This document shows, piece after piece, positions 44,692 to 53,942 of a DNA stretch of 64,000 bases. The notes below the pieces were generated by a model, which was not told the DNA's origin, made no database searches, and worked only from the letters and a program-made list of their open reading frames with translations. The position numbers and the translations under genes are program-made. Source of the stretch: MFD09286-c1 sp963701015. GTDB taxonomy: Bacteria; Bacteroidota; Bacteroidia; Bacteroidales; DTGW01. The first letter of the stretch is position 1; each line of letters opens with the position of its first letter. The stretch covers positions 930,001 through 994,000 of the forward strand of contig OY969556.1 in NCBI GenBank assembly GCA_963701015.1. The letters are read 5' to 3'.

Positions 44692-45843
44692 TTATTTTTT
44701 TATTGAGAATCTAAAAATACTCAATTGTTTGTAAACATCACCTGGTTTATACACTACAGAAGGAAACTGTAGTTTGTTTGGTGAATCGGGAAAATGTTGA
44801 GGTTCCATCGCTAAACCTGTTCGATAGGAGTGTGGTTTGCCTGATTTTCCTTTTAATGCTCCGTCTAAAAAATTCCCACTATAAAATTGAACTCCAGGTT
44901 CGGTTGTAGAAAGTTCCAAAACCCTGCCTGATGTGGTATCGGATAATACTACAGCAAGACCAAGTTCTCCAGGAGCCTTGTCAAGAACCCAATTATGGTC
45001 GTAACCTTTGCCAAATTTAAGTTGAATATTGTCATCATTGATTCGCTTCCCAATAAATTCAGGTACAGTAAAATCAAAAGGAGTTCCGGTAACAGTTTCA
45101 AGTTTTCCGGTTGGAATTAAATTTTCATCAACAGGTGTAAATCTGTGCGCTAGAATTTCAAGTTGATGATCTAAAATATTGCCATTTCCTTCACCATGAA
45201 GATTAAAATAAGTGTGATTGGTTAGATTGATAATCGTATTTTTATTTGTAGTAGCTTCATATTCAATTTTTAATTCATTCGCATTGTCAAGAATAAACTT
45301 CACATTTACTTTAACTTCACCCGGAAAGCCTTCTTCCATATCGGCTGAAGTATATGACATTGTTAGTGTATCTCCATTCTGAACAGCATCCCAAACAACT
45401 TTATCGAAACCTTTTAATCCGCCATGCAATGAATTTGGGGCATTGTTAATTGCCAATGAATACTCTTTCCCGTCGAGTTTAAATTTGCCTTTGGCAATAC
45501 GGTTAGCATATCTACCAACTGTAGTTCCCAAATAATATTTATCGGCCATATAACCTTCCAAATTTGGATAACCTAAAGCAATATCAGCATATTTTCCATG
45601 TTTATCTTTCATAAGAACTGAAACGATTTTAGCTCCATAATTTGTAATTTTAACTACTAATCCACTGTCATTTTTCAAAATAAATAGGTCTGTCTTTTTT
45701 CCATCAATTTCTTTTTGGAAAGCCGAAGGTTTTACCAAAGTGTCAACTGCCATGAAGTCATCTTCACTTATGCTTTTTGGCGAATTATTACACGAAGTAA
45801 ATATTATTGCCAAAGTCGGAATTAATAAGAATAATTTTTTCAT
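44692..45843 (-). CDS. Aldose 1-epimerase lipoprotein
   Basis: A 383-residue envelope-anchored mutarotase from the ATG at 45843 (a longer frame adds only 22 unlikely residues). The signal MKKLFLLIPTLAIIFTSC carries a lipobox. The body is a galactose mutarotase fold: YGAKIVSVLMKDKHG, YANRIAKGKFKLDGKEYSL, NAPNSLHGGLKGFDKVVWD, LTNHTYFNLHGEGNGNIL and AMEPQHFPDSPN, with catalytic His and Glu in LHGG, TYFNLHG and the terminal regions. It interconverts anomers of sugars before uptake, probably by the neighbouring symporter, although the two genes have separate terminators. Confidence 0.92.
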   Translation of the reverse strand: MKKLFLLIPTLAIIFTSCNNSPKSISEDDFMAVDTLVKPSAFQKEIDGKKTDLFILKNDSGLVVKITNYGAKIVSVLMKDKHGKYADIALGYPNLEGYMADKYYLGTTVGRYANRIAKGKFKLDGKEYSLAINNAPNSLHGGLKGFDKVVWDAVQNGDTLTMSYTSADMEEGFPGEVKVNVKFILDNANELKIEYEATTNKNTIINLTNHTYFNLHGEGNGNILDHQLEILAHRFTPVDENLIPTGKLETVTGTPFDFTVPEFIGKRINDDNIQLKFGKGYDHNWVLDKAPGELGLAVVLSDTTSGRVLELSTTEPGVQFYSGNFLDGALKGKSGKPHSYRTGLAMEPQHFPDSPNKLQFPSVVYKPGDVYKQLSIFRFSIKK

Positions 45844-46011
45844 TTTTAAAAATATTGATTTAGTGAATTTGAGGAATAATATCATTTTGAAATAAAATTT
45901 GTGATTCAAATTTAATAACTTTAATGAGATTGTTCTTATAGAATAATCTATTTTGTTAAGATTTAAACTTTAAATGATTATATATTACTAATATTGAACC
46001 ATTTGTCAGCA

Positions 46012-46042
46012 TTTGTATATTGTAAAATATTGCTTACATTTG
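46012..46042 (+). promoter_or_regulatory. Promoter of the repeat-domain lipoprotein genes
   Basis: A -33 TTTG (46012-46015) and -7 TACATTTG (46035-46042) separated by 19 bases, a full match to the Bacteroidota consensus. The start codon of the 573-residue protein is 28 bases beyond the -7 box. Confidence 0.75.
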
Positions 46043-46070
46043 CCTTCAAACCCTTGAAATCAGATCAAAA

Positions 46071-47792
46071 ATGACCGGAAAAATTTCTATTTCAATATTT
46101 CTTTTAGGTATAATTTTATTTTTTTCGTGCAAGAAGGAAAATAATAATAACAGCCTTGTTCAAGCCGATACATTGTCCTTAGGTCAAATGAAAGCCACAA
46201 TATACGGTAAATCAATAACATTTAATATTGCTAAAGTTCAGCTTACTAAAACAACTACTGTAAATTCTGTTATTATAAGCGGCCGGTCGATTGATAGTTC
46301 AAAAACTATATCTATTGTATTTAACAATACATCACTTTTGCAAGTTCAAGATTATAATTTATCAGTTAATGATGCAGGTTCAAATAATTATATAATTGCT
46401 TCAATTATTTTCAATAATGATTCTTCGAATTATATATGTGATGGCACACAATCAAAAGGAAATGTGGTTATTACTAAGTTAACAACTTCTGTAATGAGTG
46501 GATTGTTTAATTTTATTGGTGTTAATAAATCAGATTCAACTAAAAAAATTAATATTAGTGGCACTTTTAACACGCAATATTCTGTTCAAAAACTGGCTAA
46601 TCATCAGACCATTGATGCTACTATTAATAATTCTCTCAGACAGTTTAATGTAATAAATGCATTTAGTATAAATTCAGGGACCGCTTCTTCGATTATTATT
46701 GAAAGCCGTTCAACAGATAATAATAGTGACTACCTGATATTTACATTGAAAAACATAAACAATTTTTCAAATGTAATATATAATTGTCAATTAGGATCAA
46801 ACCAGGTTACTGCAACTTATTATTCAACTTTAACAAAAAATATTTTCAGATGCGATGGAAGTTCTACTTCTGGAAATATTACATTTAATTTAGTTTCATC
46901 ATCAAATGTACAAGGTTCATTTTCATTTACTGGTGCTAATATTTCTGGTAGTTCAATAAATCCGGTAAATATAAGCGGGCAATTTAATTCCAATTTAAAA
47001 TCATCAACATCTGTTTCTAATGGCAATATGATTTCATATATTAATGGCGAACAAAGTTTAATGACAATTTCAAGTGCTGTAAATTATGTTTCTCCTAATC
47101 AGCAATCAATTGAAATTGATGGCTTAAACTCTAATATGGATTCTGTTTCATTCCTTTTGCAAAGAGTTTTACCCGTATCGAGCAATGTATATGAATTTGA
47201 AAATGGAAATACACCAAGTTATATTTTAGCTTATTATAGTATTAATGGACAGACATTTCCCATGACAAGCAAAATTGGCGAAGCTGTGATATTTTCAATT
47301 TCAAATCAAACTATTACAGGCGCTATAAGCTTTGATTGTAGTGATAACAATAATGCATCCAAAATATATACTCTTAATAGTGAGTTCAACGCTAATTTAA
47401 CAACTTATAACCTTGCGCCTGAATCAGCTTTCCTTACACAAAATGACATTTTAAATGCTTCGGCAGCTAAAGTAAATTCAACTTTTATAATATCGGGAAA
47501 TGACATAAATGGAAAATTGATTACATCTATAACTTTTTCAAATATAAATGTTTCTGAAAGTACTTATAGTTTTGGTATTCAGGCATTACAAAAAAGCAAT
47601 ACTGTTGTATTTAATTACAATTCAGGAAATAAAAAATATATTTGTGATGGCAATAAAACCAATGGTGAAATAAGAATTGAAAGTTTGTCAAACACTGCAA
47701 TTGCCGGTTTTTATTCGGTAAATGTATACAATAGTTCAAATTATAATGATGTAATTCATTTAACGGGTAGTTTTAACAGCACTATCAAATAA
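46071..47792 (+). CDS. Lipoprotein with four tandem domains of unknown function
   Basis: A 573-residue protein with a lipoprotein signal (MTGKISISIFLLGIILFFSC). It contains four diverged copies of one strand-rich module of about 130 residues (about 40-165, 166-305, 306-440 and 441-573). Shared marks are ICDGTxSKG/RCDGSSTSG/ICDGNKTNG, a following G-x-F-x-F strand pair and a final NISG(T/Q)FN(S/T). The pattern resembles DUF6252-type surface domains. I cannot name a function; binding of sugar or peptide at the cell surface is only a guess. Its neighbour at 47818 is a two-copy paralogue. Confidence 0.8.
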   Translation: MTGKISISIFLLGIILFFSCKKENNNNSLVQADTLSLGQMKATIYGKSITFNIAKVQLTKTTTVNSVIISGRSIDSSKTISIVFNNTSLLQVQDYNLSVNDAGSNNYIIASIIFNNDSSNYICDGTQSKGNVVITKLTTSVMSGLFNFIGVNKSDSTKKINISGTFNTQYSVQKLANHQTIDATINNSLRQFNVINAFSINSGTASSIIIESRSTDNNSDYLIFTLKNINNFSNVIYNCQLGSNQVTATYYSTLTKNIFRCDGSSTSGNITFNLVSSSNVQGSFSFTGANISGSSINPVNISGQFNSNLKSSTSVSNGNMISYINGEQSLMTISSAVNYVSPNQQSIEIDGLNSNMDSVSFLLQRVLPVSSNVYEFENGNTPSYILAYYSINGQTFPMTSKIGEAVIFSISNQTITGAISFDCSDNNNASKIYTLNSEFNANLTTYNLAPESAFLTQNDILNASAAKVNSTFIISGNDINGKLITSITFSNINVSESTYSFGIQALQKSNTVVFNYNSGNKKYICDGNKTNGEIRIESLSNTAIAGFYSVNVYNSSNYNDVIHLTGSFNSTIK

Positions 47793-47817
47793 TGATATTT
47801 ATTAAAAAGTATAGGAT

Positions 47818-48783
47818 ATGAAATATAAAAAAAATTACAATAAATTTTTGCAACTTTTGAAAGTAGGTTTTGTAATGCTAACTATAATATTGCAAATATC
47901 ATGTTCAAAGAATAAAGGATCAGGCATAAGTTCAGGATCGGGTGAAATGACTGCCACAATTAACAATGTAAAGTATATTCTTAATATAAATACTATAACT
48001 CAAACGGTTCAACATGATACAACTTCAATTACAATTGAAGGACTAACTATTGACAGCACAAAATCAATAGGTTTATATTTTAAGGAAATAATTGGATTTG
48101 GTTCAAAAACATATTTTTGCGGTCTTATGTCTGATTCATCAGGTGGTTATTTGCAAACGGTTTATTATAATTTAGGCTCTGATTCAGTATATATATGTGA
48201 TGGGATAAGTTCAAAAGGAAGTGTTTCGATAGTATCATTTACAAATGGAACAATTGAAGGAAAATTTAATTTTAACGCTGTATATTCAAGAGACTCGTCA
48301 AAAGTTGTTACCGTTGTTGGTGACTTTAATTGTTCAATTAATGATTTCCTAAATGGCACTGATTTACCCATAGGTTTAGGCAAATTATATGCACAATCAG
48401 ATAATGTAAATAATTATTTTGCCGTAATTGCCGGAAAAACTACACATGGAAATGAAAATGATTTAATAGTAAATGGCAATTTAAATCAGCAATCAATAAG
48501 TATCGACTTTCAAAATTTTACACCTCAAATAAATGTTACGTATAAAGTAGGAAATTTTGATACCAGTGCGGTTGCAGGTGTTCGAATGGTTTATATTAAA
48601 AACGATTCTGTTTCATATGTTGCTGATGGTACAAAAGGATCGTCAGGAACTGTTAAACTGGCTAAGTTAACCGGATCAAATATTCAAGGTGTTTTTAACT
48701 TTACAGGAACCAATCCCAATGATATAAATTCAAAGATAAGCGTCACGAACGGAATGTTCAATGCTAAACTTACAAATTATTAA
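47818..48783 (+). CDS. Lipoprotein with two copies of the same domain
   Basis: A 321-residue paralogue of the protein upstream, 25 bases away. A lipoprotein signal (ending LQISC, Cys about 31) is followed by two modules (about 40-175 and 180-321) with ICDGISSKGSV and VADGTKGSSGTV, then GKFNF/GVFNF and final GDFNC/GMFNAKL. This is almost certainly a tandem-gene duplication with domain loss or gain. The following gene is an acyl-CoA synthetase 24 bases away, with no evident functional relation. Confidence 0.78.
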   Translation: MKYKKNYNKFLQLLKVGFVMLTIILQISCSKNKGSGISSGSGEMTATINNVKYILNINTITQTVQHDTTSITIEGLTIDSTKSIGLYFKEIIGFGSKTYFCGLMSDSSGGYLQTVYYNLGSDSVYICDGISSKGSVSIVSFTNGTIEGKFNFNAVYSRDSSKVVTVVGDFNCSINDFLNGTDLPIGLGKLYAQSDNVNNYFAVIAGKTTHGNENDLIVNGNLNQQSISIDFQNFTPQINVTYKVGNFDTSAVAGVRMVYIKNDSVSYVADGTKGSSGTVKLAKLTGSNIQGVFNFTGTNPNDINSKISVTNGMFNAKLTNY

Positions 48784-48807
48784 TAAGATTAATAGAGGCT
48801 GATTTTT

Positions 48808-50727
48808 ATGTTAACATTGTTACAAATGTTTGAGGAGAGCGTTTCAAAATTTCCTCAAAATCCTTTGTTGTGGGATAAAAAGACTAATAAATACAAATCT
48901 ATTACTTTTAGTGAAACCCACCAACTTGTTTATCAGTTTGCTGCCGGTCTTGCTAAATTAGGTATTCAGAAAGGTGACCGAATTGCATTAATTTCAGAAG
49001 GCAGAAGTGAATGGGTAATCAGTGAATTAGGCATGTTGTATAATGGCGCAGTAAATGTCCCTTTATCTGTAAAACTTTCAGAACCTTCAGAAATTTTATT
49101 CAGGATTGAACATTCAGGTGCCAGAATGATTATTGCATCGCAAAATCAAATTAAAAAAATTCAGGCTGTTCGTGATAAATTGCTTAAAGTTGAAAAAATA
49201 ATTATTCTTGATAAACAAGTTTCATATAATGATAATGAAATATCTTACGATGAAATTTTAAATATAGGTAAAGCGTATTTGCAGGAAAGAAATAGTATAG
49301 TAGAAGATTTAAAAAACTCAGTATATCCCGATGATTATGCTGCAATTTGTTACACTTCAGGAACAACATCTGATCCAAAAGGAATAATTCTTACACACAG
49401 AAATTTTACTGCAAATATTCAACAATCATTGAGTTTAATGGATGTTCCTTCTCATTTTGTAACTTTATTAATATTGCCTTGGGATCATTCATTTGCCCAT
49501 ACTTGTGGAATATATACCGTTATGAGTACCGGAGCATCACTTGCATCGGTACAATCTGGTAAATCGCCAATGGAAGCACTTAAAAATATTCCAATCAATA
49601 TTAAAGAAATTCGACCTCATTTTATTATGAGCGTGCCTGCCCTGGCAAAGAATTTCAAAAAAAATATTGAGAATGGTATTAATGCAAAAGGCCCGGTCGT
49701 GAAATTTTTATTTTCGTTGGGATTAAAAACGGCACACATATATAATAGGAATGGGTTTGATAAAGGTAAAGGCTGGAGGTTTTTATTAAAACCAGTTTTA
49801 AAAATATTTGATACTATAATTTTTAGTAAAGTACGTGAAGGATTTGGCGGAAGGCTAGAGTTTTTTGTTGGTGGTGGAGCTTTACTTGATATTGAATTAC
49901 AGCGGTTTTTTTATGCCATTGGCATTCCAATGATGCAAGGTTATGGACTTACTGAAGCTTCTCCGGTTATCTCGTCAAATGCGTTGAAAAAACATAAACT
50001 CGGATCTTCTGGCAAAGTGGCATCTTTTTTAGAAATTAAAATATGTGATGAAAAGGGTAATAGCCTTAAGTCATTAGAAAAAGGCGAGATTGTTATTCAA
50101 GGAGAAAATGTAATGGCTGGATATTGGCAAAATAGAGAAGCTACAAGCCAGGTAATTATTGACGGCTATCTACATACTGGTGATATGGGATATTTGGATA
50201 ATGATGGTTTTCTCTATGTTTTAGGAAGGTTTAAAAGCCTTTTAATAGGTGACGATGGTGAAAAATTCAGTCCTGAAGGAATTGAAGAAGCTTTTGTTGC
50301 ACAATCCTCATATATTGATCAATGTATGTTATATAATAATCAAAATCCATATACCGTAGCAATTATAGTCCCAAACAAAGAAGCGATAAAAAGATGGTTG
50401 ACTGAAAAGCACCATCACCATAATGTTCTTGAATCAAATAATATTGAATCGGCATTAAAACTTATAGAATCTGAGATTATTGAATATAGAACAGGTAGAA
50501 AATATGGAAATATGTTTCCTCAGCGCTGGTTGCCTTCTTCAATAGCTATTATTGATGAACCTTTTACTGAAGAAAATCAACTGATTAACAGTACTTTAAA
50601 ATTAGTCCGGGGCAAAGTTGTCGAAAAGTATCAACCGAGGATAGAATTTTTATATACACCAGAAGCTAAAAATATTCTTAATAAATTAAATTATAATGCT
50701 TTAAGTAAAATGCTTGAAATATTTTAA
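48808..50727 (+). CDS. Long-chain acyl-CoA synthetase (AMP-forming)
   Basis: A 639-residue adenylate-forming enzyme that activates fatty acids as acyl-AMP and then acyl-CoA. It shows the P-loop-like AMP motif CYTSGTTSDPKGIILTHRN (about 181-200), GYGLTEASPVISSN, HTGDMGYLDNDGFLYVLGRF and the C-terminal LVRGKVVEKYQPR with the likely catalytic Lys. It is soluble or peripherally membrane-bound. Lipid activation for phospholipid remodelling or for beta-oxidation are both possible; no other fatty-acid gene is in the window. Confidence 0.92.
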   Translation: MLTLLQMFEESVSKFPQNPLLWDKKTNKYKSITFSETHQLVYQFAAGLAKLGIQKGDRIALISEGRSEWVISELGMLYNGAVNVPLSVKLSEPSEILFRIEHSGARMIIASQNQIKKIQAVRDKLLKVEKIIILDKQVSYNDNEISYDEILNIGKAYLQERNSIVEDLKNSVYPDDYAAICYTSGTTSDPKGIILTHRNFTANIQQSLSLMDVPSHFVTLLILPWDHSFAHTCGIYTVMSTGASLASVQSGKSPMEALKNIPINIKEIRPHFIMSVPALAKNFKKNIENGINAKGPVVKFLFSLGLKTAHIYNRNGFDKGKGWRFLLKPVLKIFDTIIFSKVREGFGGRLEFFVGGGALLDIELQRFFYAIGIPMMQGYGLTEASPVISSNALKKHKLGSSGKVASFLEIKICDEKGNSLKSLEKGEIVIQGENVMAGYWQNREATSQVIIDGYLHTGDMGYLDNDGFLYVLGRFKSLLIGDDGEKFSPEGIEEAFVAQSSYIDQCMLYNNQNPYTVAIIVPNKEAIKRWLTEKHHHHNVLESNNIESALKLIESEIIEYRTGRKYGNMFPQRWLPSSIAIIDEPFTEENQLINSTLKLVRGKVVEKYQPRIEFLYTPEAKNILNKLNYNALSKMLEIF

Positions 50728-50821
50728 AAAATAACCCTTCAATATTGTAACAAATTTGTTAGATAGTTAGTATATATCTGAAACAATTAGAAACTGTTAA
50801 AAATAAAACTGTTTTAGATAT

Positions 50822-51559
50822 ATGGAAAATAAATATGAATTAAAAAATTTGATTCAAAAATTGAATATTAAAGGGTCATTAAATGATTATGAATTTGAAT
50901 CGTTTTTAAACTCTGGAGATTTTATTGACCAACTTTGTATAAACAACTCAACATTCTATTTATTTCTTGATATTCACAAAATGAAGTATCAATTTGTGAG
51001 CCGAAATATAATCAATGTTTTAGGCTATGCTCCTGAACCATTTATGGAACATGGGGTGGAAACAGCATTTAGTACTTATTTCCCTAGCACAATTTTAACA
51101 CAAAAAGCCATTCATAATGAAATGTATCAAATTCTGGGAAGTTCGTCTAAAAGCGATAAATTAAAACTTAAATTCAGTTTTAATGTAAGAATAAAAAATA
51201 CTAAAAACAACTATATATGGTTACTTCAAAATAACAGGGTTATTAAACTCGATTCTTCAGGCAATCCTTTATTAATGTTGATTGTATGTACAAAGATAGA
51301 TGAATTTATTTCAAATGAAAGGCAAACATTGGTTGTTTCAAAAGTTGATAAAGGGAAAGAAAAAATAATTCACACAAAACATTTTTTCCCAGAATATGAA
51401 AATGGCATTCTTACGCGACGCGAAATGGATGTTTGGAAATTACTTAACGAAGGACTTTCAAGTAAAATTATTGCAGAAAAGCTTGATATGAAAGTGAATA
51501 CAGTTTTTACACATCGAAAAAAGATAAATAAAAAGTTGAAAAACGGTGATAATAAATAA
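50822..51559 (+). CDS. LuxR-type transcriptional regulator with PAS-like sensor domain
   Basis: A 245-residue regulator. The N-terminal part (about 25-165) resembles a PAS domain (NNSTFYLFLDIHKMKYQFVSRNIINVLGY and a following IWLLQNNRVIKLDSSGNPLL). The C-terminal LuxR helix-turn-helix (about 192-240) reads LTRREMDVWKLLNEGLSSKI and NTVFTHRKKINKK. It should bind DNA in response to a small ligand or redox cue. Promoter targets are unknown. It lies convergent to hydE, ending 12 bases from it. Confidence 0.85.
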   Translation: MENKYELKNLIQKLNIKGSLNDYEFESFLNSGDFIDQLCINNSTFYLFLDIHKMKYQFVSRNIINVLGYAPEPFMEHGVETAFSTYFPSTILTQKAIHNEMYQILGSSSKSDKLKLKFSFNVRIKNTKNNYIWLLQNNRVIKLDSSGNPLLMLIVCTKIDEFISNERQTLVVSKVDKGKEKIIHTKHFFPEYENGILTRREMDVWKLLNEGLSSKIIAEKLDMKVNTVFTHRKKINKKLKNGDNK

Positions 51560-51571
51560 TAAAATCAAGAA

Positions 51572-52657
51572 TTAATTTAATTTACTGGTCTTAAAATGTT
51601 TTGAATCGCCCCACTTGTTTAGACCAATTTCATTGCCTGTTATACCAATTCTTGCCTCAAGGCAAGATATACATTCATCTGCTTCTTCATCCGTACAAGG
51701 TTTGTTTTCATATAATTTATAATAGTCACGATATTTGCCGGGTGTAATATTGGGCATTACTATGTTTGCACCAACTTTTATAGCTTTTTCACGTCCTAAC
51801 GGATCAATTGCCTGTAAAGCTGTTGCGGCAGCAATATTAATATCTTTCATCAATATCCTTAAAATTGCTATCATTTTAAGTGCCAAATCGAATCGTTGTT
51901 CTTTGGGTTCGAGTTGATCCCTGTATTGATATAACGGCGTATCTGAGTGTTCGATATATGGACCCATTCCGCACATATCAATATCAATATTTTTCATAAA
52001 CAATAAATCTGCAGCCATATCTTCATATGATTGAAATGGGAGACCAATCATTACACCTGTACCTACCTGATAACCCAATTTTTTTAAAGCTGTAAGACAA
52101 TTTATCCGTGTTGCAAAATTATGCTTACTATCATTTGGATGCAGTTTACTATATAATCCGGGGTTTGAACTTTCAATCCTTAATAAATACCTATGAGCGC
52201 CTGCTTCACGCCATCGAAGATAGGTTTCTTCCGTTTGTTCGCCCAATGAAAGAGTTATACCAATTTCGTTATTGGTTTGCTGTTTAATTTCTTTTAAAAG
52301 GTTTACAATCCTTTTTGTGAAACTTTCACCAATTAATTCACCTGATTGCAAAACAACTGATGCATAGCTGTTTTCATGGGCAAATTTAACCGCTGAAAGA
52401 ATCTCTTCATCAGATAAATTATAACGATTCAGGTTCTCATTACCATTACGGATTCCACAGTAATAGCAGTTTTTTCCACAAATATTCGAAAACTCAATTA
52501 AACCACGGAAGTAAACAATATTTTCAACATATTTCTCTTTAATTCTCGCAGATTCTTTAAACAAAAGTTTTCGATCATCGCCCTGAGATTGAAGCAATGC
52601 AACTATTTCAGTAATTGTAAACGAATCTTTTTTTAATATTTCTGCTATATTGTTCAA
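51572..52657 (-). CDS. hydE: [FeFe]-hydrogenase H-cluster maturase HydE
   Basis: A 361-residue radical-SAM enzyme that, with HydG and HydF, builds the 2Fe subcluster of [FeFe] hydrogenases. The SAM-cluster motif is Cys60-x3-Cys64-x2-Cys67 (NICGKNCYYCG), and the second [4Fe-4S] motif Cys321-x7-Cys329-x2-Cys332 is intact. The TIM-barrel core shows LQSGE and TGVMIGLPFQSYEDM. It is 61 bases after hydF, with aspA upstream of that. HydG is not in the window. Confidence 0.96.
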   Translation of the reverse strand: MNNIAEILKKDSFTITEIVALLQSQGDDRKLLFKESARIKEKYVENIVYFRGLIEFSNICGKNCYYCGIRNGNENLNRYNLSDEEILSAVKFAHENSYASVVLQSGELIGESFTKRIVNLLKEIKQQTNNEIGITLSLGEQTEETYLRWREAGAHRYLLRIESSNPGLYSKLHPNDSKHNFATRINCLTALKKLGYQVGTGVMIGLPFQSYEDMAADLLFMKNIDIDMCGMGPYIEHSDTPLYQYRDQLEPKEQRFDLALKMIAILRILMKDINIAAATALQAIDPLGREKAIKVGANIVMPNITPGKYRDYYKLYENKPCTDEEADECISCLEARIGITGNEIGLNKWGDSKHFKTSKLN

Positions 52658-52718
52658 AATTTAATTTTCAATTTTATGAAATAAAGGCAATAACGTTATA
52701 AAACACTAACAACATTGA

Positions 52719-53939
52719 CTATAAATAATTGTTGGTATTACCAAATTTTACAAAAGGTTCAATAGCCCTATTGTAGATTCCTTGCACATAAGCAATAGCC
52801 AGACCGTAATTGGTAACCGGAACTCCGGCATCAATTGCAGGTTTTAAACGGTTATGAATTTGTTTACGGGTAATCATGCAACCTCCGCACTGAATAACCA
52901 TTGCAAAATTCTTTATATTTTCTTTAATGCTACTTAATCCTGAAACAACTTCAAATTCGATCTTTTTACCTGTAAACTGACTAATCCAGCGTGGAATCTT
53001 TAACCTGCCAATATCATCACATGAGGTATGATGTGTACATGATTCGAGCATCAATATTTTATCACCATCTTTTAATTTCGAAATATAAGGTGTTCCCTGC
53101 AAGTAATGTTCAAATGGCCCTTTATGCCTTGCCAGTAAAACACTAAATCCGGTTAAAGGAATGTCCTTAGGAATCATTGCATCGGCTTTTAAAAATATTG
53201 AACTATCCGTAATTACAAGCTTGGGCTTAATTCTTGTTTTTTTAAGGAAAACATCAACTTCCCTTTCTTTTAAAATAATTGACACACAATCGTTATCAAG
53301 AATATCACGGATAGTTTGAATTTGAGGAAGGATTAAACGTCCTTCTGGCGCTTCAATATCAATAGGAGTGATAAGTAAAACAATATCACCATAACTAAGT
53401 AAATCACCAACAATTGAACTTTTTTTCCAGGCTGTTTCCGGCAAGTGCTTTTTAATTAATGTAACCAATGACTTTGTTTCCGTGTTTTTGATAACAGAAA
53501 AATTAATTACATCTGTTTGGAATTTTTTGACAAGTAAATCTGAAAATTCAATATTTAAAGGCTCTACATCCGATTTATTGTGAACAAAAAAGAATGGGAT
53601 ATCCAATTCTTTAAGTTTATCAATCATCTCAATTTCTTTGGATGTAATAAAATTTCTTGTCAGCACAACAATGGCCAAATCAATAATTTTGAAAATTTCA
53701 ATAGTTTTAGCTACGCGCTTATCACCTAATTCTCCCGAATCGTCAATTCCAGCAGTATCAATTAGTATAACCGGTCCAAGTCCGGATATTTCAATTGATT
53801 TTTTAACAGGATCGGTGGTAGTTCCTGCAATATCTGACACAATAGCAATATCCTGACCTGCCAAAGTATTGATAATTGAACTTTTTCCATTGTTCCGGCT
53901 TCCTAAAATAGCAATATGTGGTTGAATTTCTTTTGCCAT
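52719..53939 (-). CDS. hydF: [FeFe]-hydrogenase H-cluster maturation GTPase HydF
   Basis: A 406-residue GTPase scaffold that delivers the 2Fe precursor to the apo-hydrogenase. The GTPase domain (about 1-170) has GSRNNGKSSI, AGTTTDPV, DTAGIDD and HNKSD. A dimerisation domain follows, then the Fe-S domain with Cys301-x-His303 and Cys351-x2-Cys354. The usual HCxxC is QCGGC here: His is replaced by Gln350, at the normal 46-residue spacing. Three Cys ligands remain, so cluster binding is still plausible. It begins 3 bases after aspA ends, implying translational coupling. Confidence 0.95.
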   Translation of the reverse strand: MAKEIQPHIAILGSRNNGKSSIINTLAGQDIAIVSDIAGTTTDPVKKSIEISGLGPVILIDTAGIDDSGELGDKRVAKTIEIFKIIDLAIVVLTRNFITSKEIEMIDKLKELDIPFFFVHNKSDVEPLNIEFSDLLVKKFQTDVINFSVIKNTETKSLVTLIKKHLPETAWKKSSIVGDLLSYGDIVLLITPIDIEAPEGRLILPQIQTIRDILDNDCVSIILKEREVDVFLKKTRIKPKLVITDSSIFLKADAMIPKDIPLTGFSVLLARHKGPFEHYLQGTPYISKLKDGDKILMLESCTHHTSCDDIGRLKIPRWISQFTGKKIEFEVVSGLSSIKENIKNFAMVIQCGGCMITRKQIHNRLKPAIDAGVPVTNYGLAIAYVQGIYNRAIEPFVKFGNTNNYL

Positions 53940-53942
53940 GTT

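Noticed and set aside
51572..52657. Biotin synthase or ThiH/HydG instead of HydE
   Set aside because: The CX7CX2C C-terminal motif, length and location beside hydF fit HydE; HydG would be about 100 residues longer.
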